Source: Tetracentron sinense
Lineage: Eukaryota > Streptophyta > Magnoliopsida > Trochodendrales > Trochodendraceae
Assembly (NCBI GenBank): GCA_015143295.1
Contig: CM026554.1
Coordinates: forward strand, 32,005,531 to 32,069,530
Reading direction: 5' to 3'
DNA length: 64,000 nucleotides
Both the position numbers and the translations under genes were made by a program. The notes under the pieces are model-generated. The model was given only the letters and a program-made list of their open reading frames with translations, was not told the DNA's origin and ran no database searches. Shown here piece after piece: positions 28,601 to 43,600 of this stretch (the first letter of the stretch is position 1; each line of letters begins with the position of its first letter).

Positions 28601-31600
28601 ACCACTATATAACCTTATTTATATATAAATATCTTATGTAAATGAAAGTAAAATTAATTTAAAACTATTTATTTAAATAATATTTTATGTAAATAAGATG
28701 TGTGTATCAGGTTTGTGTTAGTGGATCCTAGTGTAAATAAAAAGAGAGAAATAAATTAACTGAAAAAACCCTTGTATCGGGTCCGTATCGGGCGTATTGA
28801 TCCCGCATATGGGGGAGAGTTTTTTTTTTCAGCGTACTAGGTAGCTCCAAACAGGATACATATCAGCCCGTATATGCCGATACATACCAGAATTTTAAAC
28901 CATGTTTCAGACACAGATGAAATAGACACAGCTAATACCCATAAATTTTTCATATTTAACATATAAAAAAAGGCATACAACTGCAGATAATTTAACTCTC
29001 ATTATTAAAAAAGAGAAGCCGATAGGAAAAGTGGGGAAGAACCACAAGTCATTTCTTTTCAACAGAAAGAATGGAAAAAGAATTGGAGGAATTATTAATC
29101 CCTATAACATAAAAGAAAGGAGGAGAGAGAGAGAGAGAGAGGTGTCAACCGGCTAAATTCAGGCCACAAAAACCTCTTACAAAAATCTTCTTTGAGATTA
29201 GCATTAACATTTAACATTAATATGTCCATTACTTCAACAAAAAGCAAGGTCATGGAGGGTTCTACTATCAGTTCATTTGCTTTAATTCATTTCATTCATA
29301 TTGTTTGATGAATTATAACGAATACATTATTTTGTATTTTTGCAATAATTTTTATTTTTAATTTGTTTTCATTTCAATTTTATAGTAGAAAAATTTTTTA
29401 AATAAAAATATCCACTTGTGTCCTCAAATCCTTTTTTGGAGTTCGCTGTGACCAACAGTCAGTACCCACGTGCAACACAGACACCCGTGTCCATGTCTAT
29501 GCAACATATATGTGGACGCAACATATATGTGGACACTGACTGTATTGTACATATATAACATGTGTGGTACTGAAAAGGAGGCTTCTTCCATGCTAAATGT
29601 TCCCATTTAAGTGATACCTTTCATTCAGTAAATTCTCCCGCTCCTTGCGGTCCAAGGCCTCAAATCGTGGATCATTGCCCCAATTCTTTTTGAACGATTG
29701 ATAATTGGTTTTGTGATCAATCTCCTGATAAATACAAAGCCGGTCAGTAAACCCTAAGGCTTGTCATGATAGAGTTTTCCAGAAATAGATCCAATAAGGA
29801 GAACACTGTAATTCAAGGCAATCTTATATAACCTCTGAAGCTTCTTCCAACAATTGCTTGAAGCCCTCTAGTGCAGCCTTCTGAGCTGCTCGTTTTTCCT
29901 TGCGCTCCTCTTCAGCTCGTGTCCGAACAAAATGTTCAAACAAGGATCTCCGATCAGAATAACCTGGAATAGCCTGGAATAGGACAAAAAAATTTCCCAA
30001 TAAGAACAGCAGTGACAATCAAACTCATGTATAAAGATTAATCCACAAACAATTTCGTAATGTTCAAAGGGGATACTGCAGCAAATGCTGCAACGATGTT
30101 GTAAAGGACGGGATAGACCCCATCATCAACATAGTGCACCTTCTGCAATGGAGATAGGGTCTGGCCCCTTCCCTTAATGTGGCAGCAGCCTTTTTGCATT
30201 GCAGTACCTAAACCACCTTATTACATGAATAAATCAGCATACTAGCATCAAGAACTTTGAGATGGAGTAATAGGCTAAGAAGATGAAGCTTGAAGTCATG
30301 TTGAATGACTGATTACACATCAACACCAAGTCACGGGGAACATACATGACAATCAGAGGTTCAGCATTCTGAATTGATTTTTCACCATTTAGTACACGTG
30401 GGCCACCAATTTTGTGGCCAACCTCCTAGATGAGGCATATAGTAAGACATGTGGAAGGATCTGATGGGAAAACTGCAATTCAAATGGCTAGGTCAATGGT
30501 TTAAAGAAAAGTTCGCTCATTAAGCAGTTAGATATATCCATTATCCAGTCAGTGCCTGCGATTTTCAACAGAAGGTTCATTTTCTTCTCTCCATCTTGTT
30601 CTTTTTTCATAATATTAGGCCCACTTTAGCTTGACTACGTGTAAATACATATGATCTATGGATCTCTTCTGCATTTACACTAAATCTAATGATGATTTCA
30701 TGGATTTATTACGTGGATAATGAATGTAATTAATAAATATTTATATTAATTGCCAAAACAATCAACCATTACATACTTTCTAATATTTTAAAAATAATTA
30801 ATGAATATTTTGGAATAAAAAAGCATACTTGTGAAATATCAATACAACAAAAATATATATATATATATAATGGGTAAACCATTACATATTTCTATTTTAG
30901 AATATTGGTTACTTGGGTACATAAACTATTTTTGATACAGAAATAATGATAGTTTTGACTAAAACATATATTTTACTAAAATAACATATTTATAAAATCA
31001 AATTAATTTGGATACATGTTGTTTTTACAAATTAAGTTTATTATGTGACAATTGGATTTAATGAAAAAATGTGTGACAATTGGATTTAATGTAAAAATGC
31101 GATTTTTAAATGTTCGAGTATATAAGCCCATCAGCAAGTAGTTTTTTCTTATGCAAACATCACAGTACTTATTGCATTATGCATATGGTTGTTTTTTGTA
31201 TTTCCTATGAGTGTTCAAGGAATAGTCTTTGTCCTATACAAGCATTGTATTACTTATTGTTTATGGTTGTCGTTTTTTTTTTTTTTCTTCCATTGAGTGT
31301 TGAGGGTATAATTATGTCTATCCCAACATTTTTTGAAGTTTCACTAAAGAACTTCCATGTCTTCCTAATTTTCCTCGATTTTTCCTTCCAGGTGCAAAAA
31401 ACAAAATTGCATGTTTTCTAAAATATCTTGCAAAATTTCAGTGGGATTTCCCATTTTCAAAGTGAAAAATTCCTGAGAAACCAAAATTTAGAACCTTGTC
31501 GATTACTAACATAACAAAACTCTATATAGTGAAAAAAATCGTGTATTATTCGAGCCTTCTTTAAAAAAACATAGAACTTCGTTACTATGGCAATAACATT

Positions 31601-34600
31601 TTTTGCTGTCTAGAACATAAGGTACGACATTTAATAAGGGCAATTTTAGGCATTGACAGTTTCCTGTATGGGGGCCAATGAGACGGGCATTAATGGACTC
31701 TTCATATTTGCCACATTGACAGCCATGCTGTTTATTGATCGTACCTGTAAGCTATACAACTTGGACTTTGATTTCCCATGAGAAGTTCGGAACACATGAA
31801 AAGTTTCCATCAAAAAGGTTATGGTGTCGGTATAAGTTTCAATTGTTGAAACCAGTACAGGTTCCCTTTACAAATAAAAGTTTTAAATAGACGATTTATT
31901 CAGCCTAACAAGTCTATGCATTGTACGACAAATAAAGTTCAACTTACACTTCTTATCAAAAGTATGTCATACAAATAGAGGTACCGAAACTTCAATTTCA
32001 ATCATGCTTATGGAGAAGAAAATTTTCTATGATCGGCATGTGGCAAACTGACACTGTGACCAATGAAAGCACAATAAAATACATAGGAAAAAAATATCAC
32101 CGCCATATATGAGCATATAAATATGGGTTGAACAAACCTGTTTCATGGAGTTCCAGTTGTAGGAAAGGCCCCTAATTCTCCAACAAAGTAATTATGGTCT
32201 TTAGACTCAACAAACCTTAAAGCGTGGATCAAACACTATCTTCGGCAGTTCCTTCTCCCATTTTGAGAATGGCGCCACTCCCCGTTCCTTAAGCATCTCC
32301 TTGAAATTTAATAGGTATAAAAAATTCAGCAGTGTGAAACAGACACTAAGCACTAGAACTTCCAACCATACATAAACAAAAGCTCAATACCATATAAGCC
32401 TTAAAATATCAGGAGCCAAGGGTCGAATGTCTGACACAATACATATAGCATAATGTCCGATCTTATATTGTTTTCTTAAAAAATTCAAAGACAGTAAAAC
32501 ACACAAAAAAAAATAGTTACGAAAGTATTGGCAATAGAAACGATTAATGCAATAACTATAGCACAATTATGACATATATACACAAATCATTTGTATTTAT
32601 AACAACTACACCATATAGGTTTTACATGGGTTTCCTTCCTGTCAGTGTATTGGAAATTAACATATCATTCTCCTATTAAAAGTACAAGTAATTTTTAAGA
32701 ATTTTCTTTTTTTAAAATTGTTTTTAACAATTTTTCGTTACACCATAAAAACTTTTATGTTGTATAATATCATAAGATATTATTACATTATATGGCAGTC
32801 TATTTTAGTAATTAGACTATTTATAGTTACTTGCTCCAATTAAACTACAGAATTTAATAACAATGAGCCTCACCACCTCATACATATCAACGAGGAGAAG
32901 AAATGACGTGTCCTAATATATTCTAAATCCAATAAATATAAATATTATAAAATTAACTACTTATAGTTTTTTTACTCTCACTAGACTAGTTACAATTTAA
33001 TAACAATGGATTGATATATTTTTATTAATGAAAAATTAAAACGTGCAAAGCACATGCAACTTACTAGTACTGCAAAACGTGGATTGATATATCTAATGTC
33101 TCAAGGTTTGGAAAATGAAAGGCAGAGGTACTATAAAAATGGTCTAACCCGTTGGTGCATATCATACCAAATCACATGATTGTACCGGTAACGCTTAAGT
33201 ACTAATAGAATTATTGTATATAAGGTAAGTATCATAGTTGTTAAAGGCATCGCCTCAGGCGGTCGCCTAGGCGCTCTGTTAGGCTCAGGCAATTGGCCGC
33301 CTAGGCGGTCATTATCAAAAATCTAATATATGTAAAATTATTATTATTTAAGGAAAAAAAAAATATTTTATTTGAATATGGTAGTTTGGTAAACAAAAAA
33401 GTAAGCTATTTTTATATATTTCTCATGTCTTTTACCATACATATAGCTAGGCTCAAGCGGCCCAATAACAGAAACGGCCTTCAAATGCTCCAAATTCCTT
33501 CTAGGACCCCCAAAACTCTCATAAACCCATATTTAAAGGGTTTTTTTTAATAATCTAAATAAGTGTAGGCGCCATAATTATATAATTTATATATTATATA
33601 TTTTTATATTACTTTTTTTTAGTATAATCGAGAAGAAAAGATAGTAAGAGGTACGGTCTCTTTCTTTCTCCCCCCTCTCTTCTCTCTCCCCTGTTCGGCG
33701 TCATATTGATTGTCGGACTATTTTCTATTTTTTTATTCAGTCCTACACCCTCCTCCTCCTCCTCCTCTCTCTCTCTCTCTCTCTCTCGTTTGGTTGTCAT
33801 CGTAAACGGTTGCTTCTTTCTGTTTTTCATCCATCACAATCCCTCTCTCCCCCTTTGAGAGTTATCATAGACAGTTTTTTTGTTCCATTTTTTATTCTTA
33901 ACACCCGAAATCTCCCTTTATTATTCTTAGAACTGCCTCCAAGGATGGTTCTATATCAAAGTGCATCTTAACAATAGAGATTTAGCAATTTATATGAATT
34001 ACGGGGTCCCTTATTCACGGTAATGCATCATACATAGATCTCCTAATGGAGCAAATTTTTGTAGCAAAAAGTTCTTCAAGCGACGCCTCAGGCGTCCATG
34101 GGGTCTATCGCCTCAAGTCACCTTGAAAACTATGGTAAGTATTGTAAGTATCATAATATAGCAATGCGGTAGACAACAATACTAATCAATACTTTTTGAT
34201 ACATAGTGTTTTGTACAATATCAGTGCAATACGTTACAATTAGGGCTGTATTCAAGCCGAGCTAGAGATCAGCTTGAAGATGTTTAGACTAGGCTCGACT
34301 TGAGCTCAAATCAAACTGGAACAACCAGGCTCGAAGCTCGAGCTTGAACTGATTCGAACTCGAGCCGAGTTGAGCCCGACTTCCTCATTCTTAGAATAAA
34401 TTGACAAAAAATTGGAAAAAAAGGCAAAATAATCCAAACACATATAATTGGATTTTTTGACGGTTCAACCCATGAATCCTTTTCCTACCATATTGCTTGC
34501 AAGCATCTCCATCATAGTGAAACCTAACACATTGATTGCAATGCAAGTAACCTCCGTCGCAACGAAATCTTAAAGCAAGAAAAACAAATAATAAAATCAT

Positions 34601-37600
34601 GTCATTCAAAATCCTACCATACAAGAAGGAACAAATACAAGTGCTGATTTCAAGGGAAAATTTCGAAGTGCACAGGAGGATGATTGATGTTGAGAAAACA
34701 GAGCTTCATGCATTGTCTTCTTGAAGATGCAACTTTCTATTGTTAGGTGGTGATGGAGTTGCCGACAAGTGTTGCTAGCGAGGGATTAACTTGCACTTGA
34801 AGAAGATACATATTTTACTCTGGTTAAGGAATAACTTGCACTTGAAGAAGATACATAATTTACTCCGGCGAAGCATCTCATTGTTTTGGTCGGTGTCCCA
34901 GCAACGGCAAGAAGCAAATGAGGCAAAGCCACAGAAAAATTAAGGCAAAAGCATGGTTTATGATTTTAGTACGTGTCGACCGATACGAGCCGATGTGTAT
35001 CCTATTTGGAGCTACCAGATACACTGGTACGCTTGAAATAACTCCCTCGTATCGAGCGTAACCGATTGATATGGTCCCGATATGGGGGATTTTTCAGTGA
35101 AATTTTTTTCTTCTTCCATTTATACTAGGATCCACAGTACAAACTCGATACACAACTTATTTACATAAAATATCATTTAATGTAAATAAGGTTATACCCT
35201 CATTTGAATTCAATAAAAATGATCATGGATTCAAATTTCTAAAGAATAAAGTGAACTTCCTAGTTCAAGAACAAAATCCTCTTTTTAACACCTTTTAGGG
35301 ATTAGGTCAAGATTTAACTTTCAAATAATAAGATATTTTTTAAATATTAAAATTTTATAAATTATCTTTACTTTTATAATGGGAGAGGCAGGCGTAGATG
35401 ATTTTTCCGAAATTCCCATACTACCCTTATATAAAAACAAAATTTTGATTTTTTGCTTTAAACCCCAAACTACCCCTTGCCTTTGATTTAATTTCCAAAC
35501 TGCCCCTTGCTCATCTATCTATTTAGAATCATAGCCAATTGCGACTGAAATCGGGGAGAGTTCAATCGCACCCGTGGGTTAACACGTGTCCCTTTTAACT
35601 CCTATTAATTGTGGTTAACTCCTTCCCCTCGCTCTCACGTGCATCGTACGTGCCACTAGCGAGTTCAATCACACCCGCAGGTTAACACGTGTCCCTTTTA
35701 ACTCCTATTAATTGTGGTTAACTCCTTCCCCTCACTCTCACGTGCATCGCACATGCCACCGGCTAGCACTATATAAAAACATTATTAAACCCATAGTCCG
35801 GCAAAAAAAGTCTCATATTTTAGTCTTCAATATATTTTCATAAACAGGATCAAAAGTCAACTAACAGTGTAGGCTGTGTAGCAGTTCAACATAAAAAGAA
35901 TTACATTTAAGCTTATAATTTATGGTTGTAATTCAATATTTTCTTATTTAAATCATTGAATGTAAAGTTTTAATATCTAGATTGTATTTCATATACTTGG
36001 CTAAGTGACTATGGTTTGAGTTTTCATACCCATTTATCAGCATGCACATAATTTTTAACTTAAAAAATTCTTAACTCTCATATGTATGGTTATTATTAAC
36101 ATAATTGAAGACCTTCATTAGTTTTTTTTAGCTTATAGTTTTATGGAATGTATCCAAGTTTTTCCTTGCGAATGCAAGCGTTTTATCCTGATTTTTTCCG
36201 TTGTATCCATCCGATAGGGTCCGACATGTTGATACATATCATGTTTTGGACTTACCAATTGGCACCCAATACCGATATTTTGAACCATGAGCAAAAGCCG
36301 ATAGAGTTTTGGTTTGGGGTTTGGTTGACATGGGTTTGCCTTATATATTATAAATAATAATATATAGCAAGCCGAGCTTCCAGCCAAACTGATCTTATAT
36401 GAGTCGAGCCAAATCAAATAGGGTTAGCTCAAGCTCGGCTTGATCGAGTTTAAAATCTTGGCTTGAAGTAGGCTTGATCGAGCCGAGCAAAGCTTATGAG
36501 CCAGCTCAACTTGGGTGCACCCCTAGTTATGCACTTACACCCAAAATGTTACAGAGATAGGGTTAAAAGTTTTTTTTTTTTTTTTAAATCACACCTACTT
36601 TCTTCATTTTTACAACATTTCCCTTCTTTCAGCTCTAAACAACAAACTATTCCATATTAAGCACAAAATTACACTTTCTTTGAGGAAACAAATCAAAAAC
36701 CAAATAATTTTGTTACTGAATCCAAAACAAAACACATTCTTCCCGAATTTTCGAGGTATATATTTTCTTATTTTATTTCAATTTTAGTATTTTATTATAA
36801 TGCAAGGCCACCTTATATAGCTAGAGCTTGGAGGTGCTAATTCTAAAGAGAATCCTACTCCAATTCTAGTTTTTAAATTTGACTCCAAGTTACTTATATC
36901 CTATTGTAATCTTGATTTTTGAGAATAAATATTCTCCTAATAAAATTGGAAATAAAGATCAAATGAAACAAAAGATACTAATTTGGACCCCCATGAATTG
37001 ATCGAAACCTATACTAGAGCTAAAAGCCCAATAAGAGTTAAGGCCTATTAGGAGCCCTCCTCTTGTCAGGTGGTTCATAGATACTTGTTGGCCTCTTTTG
37101 GACACACCCGCAAACTAGCCAACCAAATAGTCTCAGGCTGCCATGGTTTGGAGCATGTGGATGCTGCCTCACAGATTCACAGGTGCTCCTGCATCAGTTT
37201 ACTTACTATATCAGTGATTCAGTATATTGCATCTACTGGATAGCTAAGCTATGTATGAATATTTTATGTTTTATTGTTAATATAAGAATGTGTTGTTATA
37301 AGAGCATCATATATGGTCATTACTAGCCTGCCATACTTATAACACATTAGTGTTTACGGTAGTATTGTGAGTTCTAAGGGTGTAATTATTCATTTTTACC
37401 GTTTCTTATTTACACTCTCTGCAAAAAATTAGGGATAAGGCAATGAGGATGATGATGAAACAATTTTGACTTGGGATCACCTCCAATGTATGCTGATGGG
37501 GAGCCCAACAGCATTAAGGGGCATCCAACACGTACCCAGTGCACTTGTGCAACCTTCTACTCATTAAACTTCGAGGGCGTTTGGCAACACTACTATAAGC

Positions 37601-40600
37601 TCAATAAGTACTTTTTAAAAATAAGCACCTTTTGTAAATAATTACTTACAATAAGTAGGTATGGAGTTACTTAATTATAAGTATTTTTTTGGGCTCCTAA
37701 TCACTTTTACTTATTGCTTATTTATTTTTACCAAACAAACTTATTTATAAATAAGTACTTATTTTGATGAATAAGTAAATAATTCGTTTTGGCGGGAAAT
37801 ACAAAGGCATGGTGGCAGCTCCAGACTTAATTCTGGCAGGCTTCCCACCAGATAGCACTGAAAGTTGAAAAAGATTCCGTGTTAACACATTTTCTAAGAT
37901 TTTCCTAAATTTCAAATTTATTATACCACATTGACACCAAGGCCTTAGATTCCGAAACTATATATTCCACTCCCTACAATGTGAAAATTTTTGTGTCAAT
38001 CACATTTTCAACACATTTTCAACTTTTTTTTACTTCTACACTTGTGCAGTCTTGAATTCAGTTTTAGTTAGTTCCTAAAAGTGAATCTCATCAAACTTCA
38101 TGTAGGAATTAGCAAACCTTGAGTGATGTCCACATACAAAGTGTGTTTTTGTGTGTCAATTTTTTTGGCGTTTGAGATCTCACAGGAGTCACCAATTGAT
38201 TGGTGTGTCCTATTCCTCTTACAAGTTCAACATACTAGGAACCAGGGTATGGTTACAGGAGTCCTGTATGGATATGGGTTCATAAGTCCCATATCCATAT
38301 ATGAAAGCAGACCCATTTATGTTGTTCTAATCAGATAACCAAGTACAGCACAGCCATATATGACACCGATCTCATATCCATTCCCATGTCAGGTGGTGTA
38401 GGGGTTTTGAAGGATCCCAGTAGCATAAGGCACATGTATAGAACTGTAGATATGCTTTCAACAGAATAATATGAGATTTTTGTAACATGAACTCTGAAGT
38501 ATCAAGTTGACAAAGGATAATGCAGAACAAAATATTTGTCATGCTAATATAAGAATTTTAGATGAACATAAGTAGCAAAGATACCTTGAACTGGATAATA
38601 CACTCCTCCTTAGTTGGTCCACTGTCCACATCCTCAGAATCTGTCGAGGAATCTGACAGATTCCCATCCCCATTAGCATCTTTTAGCTTATCTTTACTGT
38701 TCTCACTCTGCAGGCCTTTGACTGTAGCTTCAACTGTCCCCAATCCATTTAAATCTGATGTGGTAGGTCCTGAGGAAGCTGGAAGAGGTGACGAAGTAAC
38801 AGGAGTGCCATAGTCTTGTAGTTTCTTCTTTATCAGATCCAGTGCAGATGATGACCCCAGCATACCTGAAGGTCTAAGAGCTGTGGCATCACGACCGCCC
38901 GTGTTAACAGCAGGAGCACTCAAACTAATAGGAGCAGATCCTTTTTCAGTTAATACTTTAGCATTTGGAACAGGCACTGTATGTTCTTTTAAAGTGTCAC
39001 CTTCCTGCTTCTTTTTCATCTCTGTCACCTCCATTGGGACTTGCCAGCTACTAACCTGAATGAGAAAGCAGTCAAGTAAGAAGTGTTATAGGTGGAACAA
39101 AAAAAATATCTCAATACAGAAACTCCACAGTAAATTCCCAATCTGCTCATATGTTATTAAGACCAAAAGTTAAAAATTAAATAAATAAATAAAAGGAGTA
39201 GAAATGTCTGTTCATAATAGAAAGATAAGCAATCCTGTGGATACAAATTTCAAGAATGGTAGTTTTTTTGCAGAGATTTTATTCACAAGAAGAAGAAGAA
39301 TATACACAAGGCTGCCCAAAAAAGACTAACACCCCAATAAATACAAATCAACATACCCCATAAAGTAACAAGGGGAACAAACTCATTGACGAACTCCTTT
39401 TTTTAATTGACAAACTCCTTTTTTTTATCAGTAACGCAAATAATATTACTCGAGAATATATGTACAAAAGAAGTGTAGAGATCCGAAATTTAATTTCTTG
39501 GTATTCATGTCACTTAATTTAATCTTCTCGATTGTCATGATTAAATTCTTACATAAGTTTAATATTGGAACAATTAAAGTAGAGCATGCAACGGGTTTTA
39601 TAAATTAATCAAGTGAAAAATAGACGAAATCGTCTCTCTATCAATATAGGGGCATTTTGGTTATTTAAAGTCATCTAAAACTTATGAAATTTTTAGGGTA
39701 GATTCTAGATGTCCTAAAGTAACTACGGTTCAAATTTGAACTTAATCCAATAAGAATTGACCTCTCTAGAATTTTTCAAAGTTTAGTGGTAAAATCGTAA
39801 ATACGCAGATTATGAATAATGCGTGAATAGTAATCCGAAAACCCCCAAACTCGATTTTTGGCATCCATATTTAACCTATTATTGCCCAAAGTTTTTATTG
39901 AGAGAGTTGAGAGAGCTTTCCTTGAGTATTCTAAGAGTTTTCAAAGGGAGAAGACCTAGAGATTTGCTTAGAGAAGAAGGAAAATAGTTAGAGATCAAGA
40001 AGCATTCTTTGAAGAACAAGATTTGATCTTTTAAGATCAAGAAGCATTGTTGGAGATCAAGATCCAACTATTCTAAAGCGTTTCGATCGTAGGAAGCGAT
40101 CAAACGAGATAAATAATGAACTTAGTTCTTAATATCTTGAATATTAATCCAAAAGAAGAATTAAAAGAGATAGATCTAAGGGTTGAGATTGTGTGTTGTG
40201 GTGTATAGCGTGTGTGTGTGTGTGTGTGTGAGTGGGTGTGTGATTTTTCCTTGCTTTGACCGCAACTTTCGCCCTGTGGTGTAGTTGCCTTAACCAAAAA
40301 AAAAAAAAAAAGATCTAAGTAAAAACGTAAAGATAAGTAAGATCTCTGAATTTATATTGTCCTTGATTTATCGTTTAATAAATCGTTAAAGTAAGATGGG
40401 AATATCGTGATTAAGATGTGAATAACCATGTTTATACTTTGTTTATGCTTTAACAAGGGAATTGGGAAATTATGATGGATTATGTGGATATATGAGAAGA
40501 AATTGATGAATTTATGGAATTGAATAGAATGTATGAAATAATTGAATGATGAATGTGGATTCTTTGTGAGATTAGGGTTACAAGTTAGTGTGTTTTTTTT

Positions 40601-43600
40601 TAATATACTTTAAGAGAATTATGATTGATAAATTATGTAGTATATTCATGATATTTATCTTGATTAAACATGTGTGAATGACATTCAAATTAGATTGTGA
40701 ATTATGCATATTGAAAATAAACTGTGACTGTAGTTTTTGATGCCGATTGGGAGTTCTCCCGGCATTGTACTTGGGTATGCCTCTAGGGGGGGGGGGTTTC
40801 AAATCTAAAGCAGTTTGGGCACCAGTTATAGAAAGATGTGCGAAGAGGTTAGCAAGTTGGAAGACTCATTATTTGTCTAAAGGCGGCAAAATTAACTCTT
40901 ATTCAAAGTACCCTGAGTAGCCTCCCGACATATTATATGTCTATTTTGACTATGCCCAAGTCTCTAGCCGTAACGCTTGAGCGTATGCAAATGGAGTTTT
41001 GTGGAATAAGAGGGCAGACTCATTTAAGTATCACCTGGTGGCTTGGAACCAAGTTTGCCAGCCTAAGGAGAAAGGGGAGCTAAACCTTAAATCTTTGATG
41101 CGAGTTAATAAGGCTCTACTGGGAAAATGGATTCGGTGGTTTGGAACTTAAAGGACTAGTTTGTGGCGGGAAGTGATAGTAGCCAAGTATGGGGCGTTGT
41201 CGTGCTGGGTCCCAAATCAGGTGAAGAGTACCCATGGGTTGAGTCTCTGGAAGGAGATCATGACTATGTCCTGCTGGGTGGTGCCTAAATTCAGATTTAA
41301 AGTGGGTCAATGGTCTGAAGTGAGATTTTGGAAAGACGTGTGGTGTGGTGAGTCGAGGCTTCAGGATGAGTTTGGGCATTTATTCCTGTTAGCTTCCAAG
41401 AGGGACGCAGTGGTGGGAGATTACTTTGAGAGAAGGGGAGAGGTAGGGGTTTGGTGTCTGGTGTTACGTCGAGACTTAAATGATTGGGAAATGGATGAAG
41501 CGGAGCGGTTGTTGGATAGATTAGGGTCCTTCTCCCCGGGTGCAGGTATTAGGGATTGTAGGGTCTAGTTTGGTAGCAGGAATGAGCGCTTCTCAATTAG
41601 ATCTCTTTGTCAGTCTTTGGGTCCGATGTCTTCGGGTATGTTTCCTTATCGAGCGGTGTGGAAAACAGGCATACATTCTAAGGGCTCTTTTTTCTTTTGG
41701 AATGCGGCGTTAAATAAAATCTTCACCTGTGATCACTTGAAACATTGAGGGTGGAGTTTGGCCAATAGATGCTTCTTATGTCTCCAAGCGGAAGAAACTG
41801 TGGATCATTTGTTTTTGCATTGTCCCTCAGTATATGCTGTTTGGGGATACTTCCTCTCCCGAATGGGAGTGGACGGGGCCTTTCCCTCTTCCTTTATTAA
41901 TTTCTTATATGGTTGGGCAAGGATCGTTGAGGATGGTGCTAGGGAGGCGCTTTGGTCGGTGCTTCCAGGGGCAATAGCTTGGATGATATGGAAAGAGAGA
42001 AATTGTCGAGTGTTTGAGGGAACTTCAGCGTCTCACTCGCGTATTTATGCGCGGATTCGGCTGGTTGCATTAGAATGGGCGGGCTTAAAGCATGACGGGG
42101 AGGAGCTTCGGAGGGTATTGGGTTGAGCAGATTCTCGGGCGAAGTTTTTACGTAGGAGTCAGGACTAGTATTTCTTCAGTTAGCATTTGAGTTTATTGTC
42201 TTGTAAACTCTTGTTATCTGCTCGGGCGAAGTTTTTACGTAGGAGTCAGGACTAGTATTTCTTCAGTTAGCATTTGAGTTTATTGTCTTGTAAACTCTTG
42301 TTTTTCTGTTTTTATCTGAATCATGTATCCTTGCCTTTTCTCTTATTAATATATTTGTTGGATTACCGATAAAAAAAAAACTGTGGTTTAAGACTGTTAA
42401 ATTATTGGAATATGAATGTTGTTGTATGTTTATTTTCTGTTGTTATACGTGACATATTTTTGGGTAAAGGAACCTTTGATGAGAGACTTGCTTGCCTAGG
42501 TCTGTTCAACATAGTAGAATGGGACGCTATGCTATGATTTCCTATGGCCCTTGATTGTTAGTCTTAGGTGCAATTTAACCAGGTGTATTATTGTGCACTC
42601 ACCAATGAAAAATATGCACATGTATGAAAAGAAAATTAAGTGCACTAATAAGATTACAAGTAAGACCAAAAGTAAGTAAAGTAAGAAAGAAAGACACATG
42701 AAAGCGATAATGCATAATTATGTTTAGCAACACCGAATACCATCAAAAAGGCGATAATATGTCAAAGCAAGTAAGCCGTCGTACCGGATAATGAACTAAG
42801 CCGACCGTGTCAGATAATGTACGAAGGGTGGTATCTCGGTAAAGTAAAGTATAGTAACCTCTTTCCATATACGGTAAAGCGGTACTTTAATTTATTACCG
42901 ATGCATGTGGATGTGTTACTAATAAAACGATAAAGTAAGAAAAGTTAGAAAGCAAGAAAAGAAAGCAATTAACATAATGTACCTGTTCGTTTTCCGCACT
43001 CTGATTTATGTATGTGAACTGAAGTATGAATTGTTAAATGCATATAAGTTAATGTTTAATATATTGTTTACTATTGTTTGTTATATACACGGAGTAACTT
43101 GTTACTCAACCGATAACTTTGTTGTAGGCAGATTCGGGATTTGATAGTTGTGCTCCGGAGCCTTGAGTTGAAGAGGAGTACGTAAAGGAAGATCTTGCAA
43201 GTGATCATCCCGAAGAGGAACGGGATCTCGATAAATGGCCTTATTTTTGAGTTTGTTTTATTAGTAGTAGTTGATTTCATAAGAAATTGTAATTTGAGTC
43301 ATTCTGGATTTATATTTAGCTTAGTTTGATGGTTTAGGATCACGATGGATGATCAGCATTTAATTATTTTTAGTTTAAGTTATGAATCATGGATTTATTT
43401 ATGTTATTAATAGAAGAAATTTTTAGGTCCATAATTTAGTATGTCTTTATTGCTTCTAACAAGACGGTATGATAAGTAAGTCACGTGCCAAGGTTCCACA
43501 TTCTCCTAGGGGGAATTTTGGGGCATGACAAAAAGTTCACACAAGCCTGAACAAACCTTACAAAATAGGCCCTATCCAAGGACAGGCACCCCCATATACA

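Larger units (their letters stand above)
34241..36525. mobile_element. hAT-like element with TAGGG ends, split by a nested element
   Basis: Left end TAGGGCTGTATTCAAGCCGAG; right end gagccagctcaacttgggtgcacccCTA is its near-complement. Subterminal gagccgag / gctcgagc motifs at both ends. Flanks GTTACAAT and GTTATGCA match only at the first four bases. Confidence 0.7.
32300..38584 (-). other. PRP40C intron 8 (6.3 kb)
   Basis: Holds a hAT-like element (33233-34134), a second (34241-36525) with a third nested in it (34952-36289), and a possible MITE (37577-37740). 32300-33230 and 36530-37570 show nothing else. Confidence 0.8.
39474..43530 (+). mobile_element. Solo LTR, Ty3/gypsy chromovirus-like, interrupted by an L1
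   Basis: Starts TGTAGAGATCCGAAATTTAA and ends GGGGCATGACA, the start and end style of Tekay/Del-type LTRs. Flanks AGAAG and AAAAG (4 of 5) suggest a 5-bp TSD. Without the inserted L1 it is about 2.4 kb. Only one LTR and no internal domain seen. The plus strand is assumed from the TG...CA ends. Confidence 0.65.

Noticed and set aside
40258-40312. A-tail after gtagttgccttaacc, possible SINE end
   Set aside because: No A/B boxes upstream and no target duplication; it lies inside the solo LTR.
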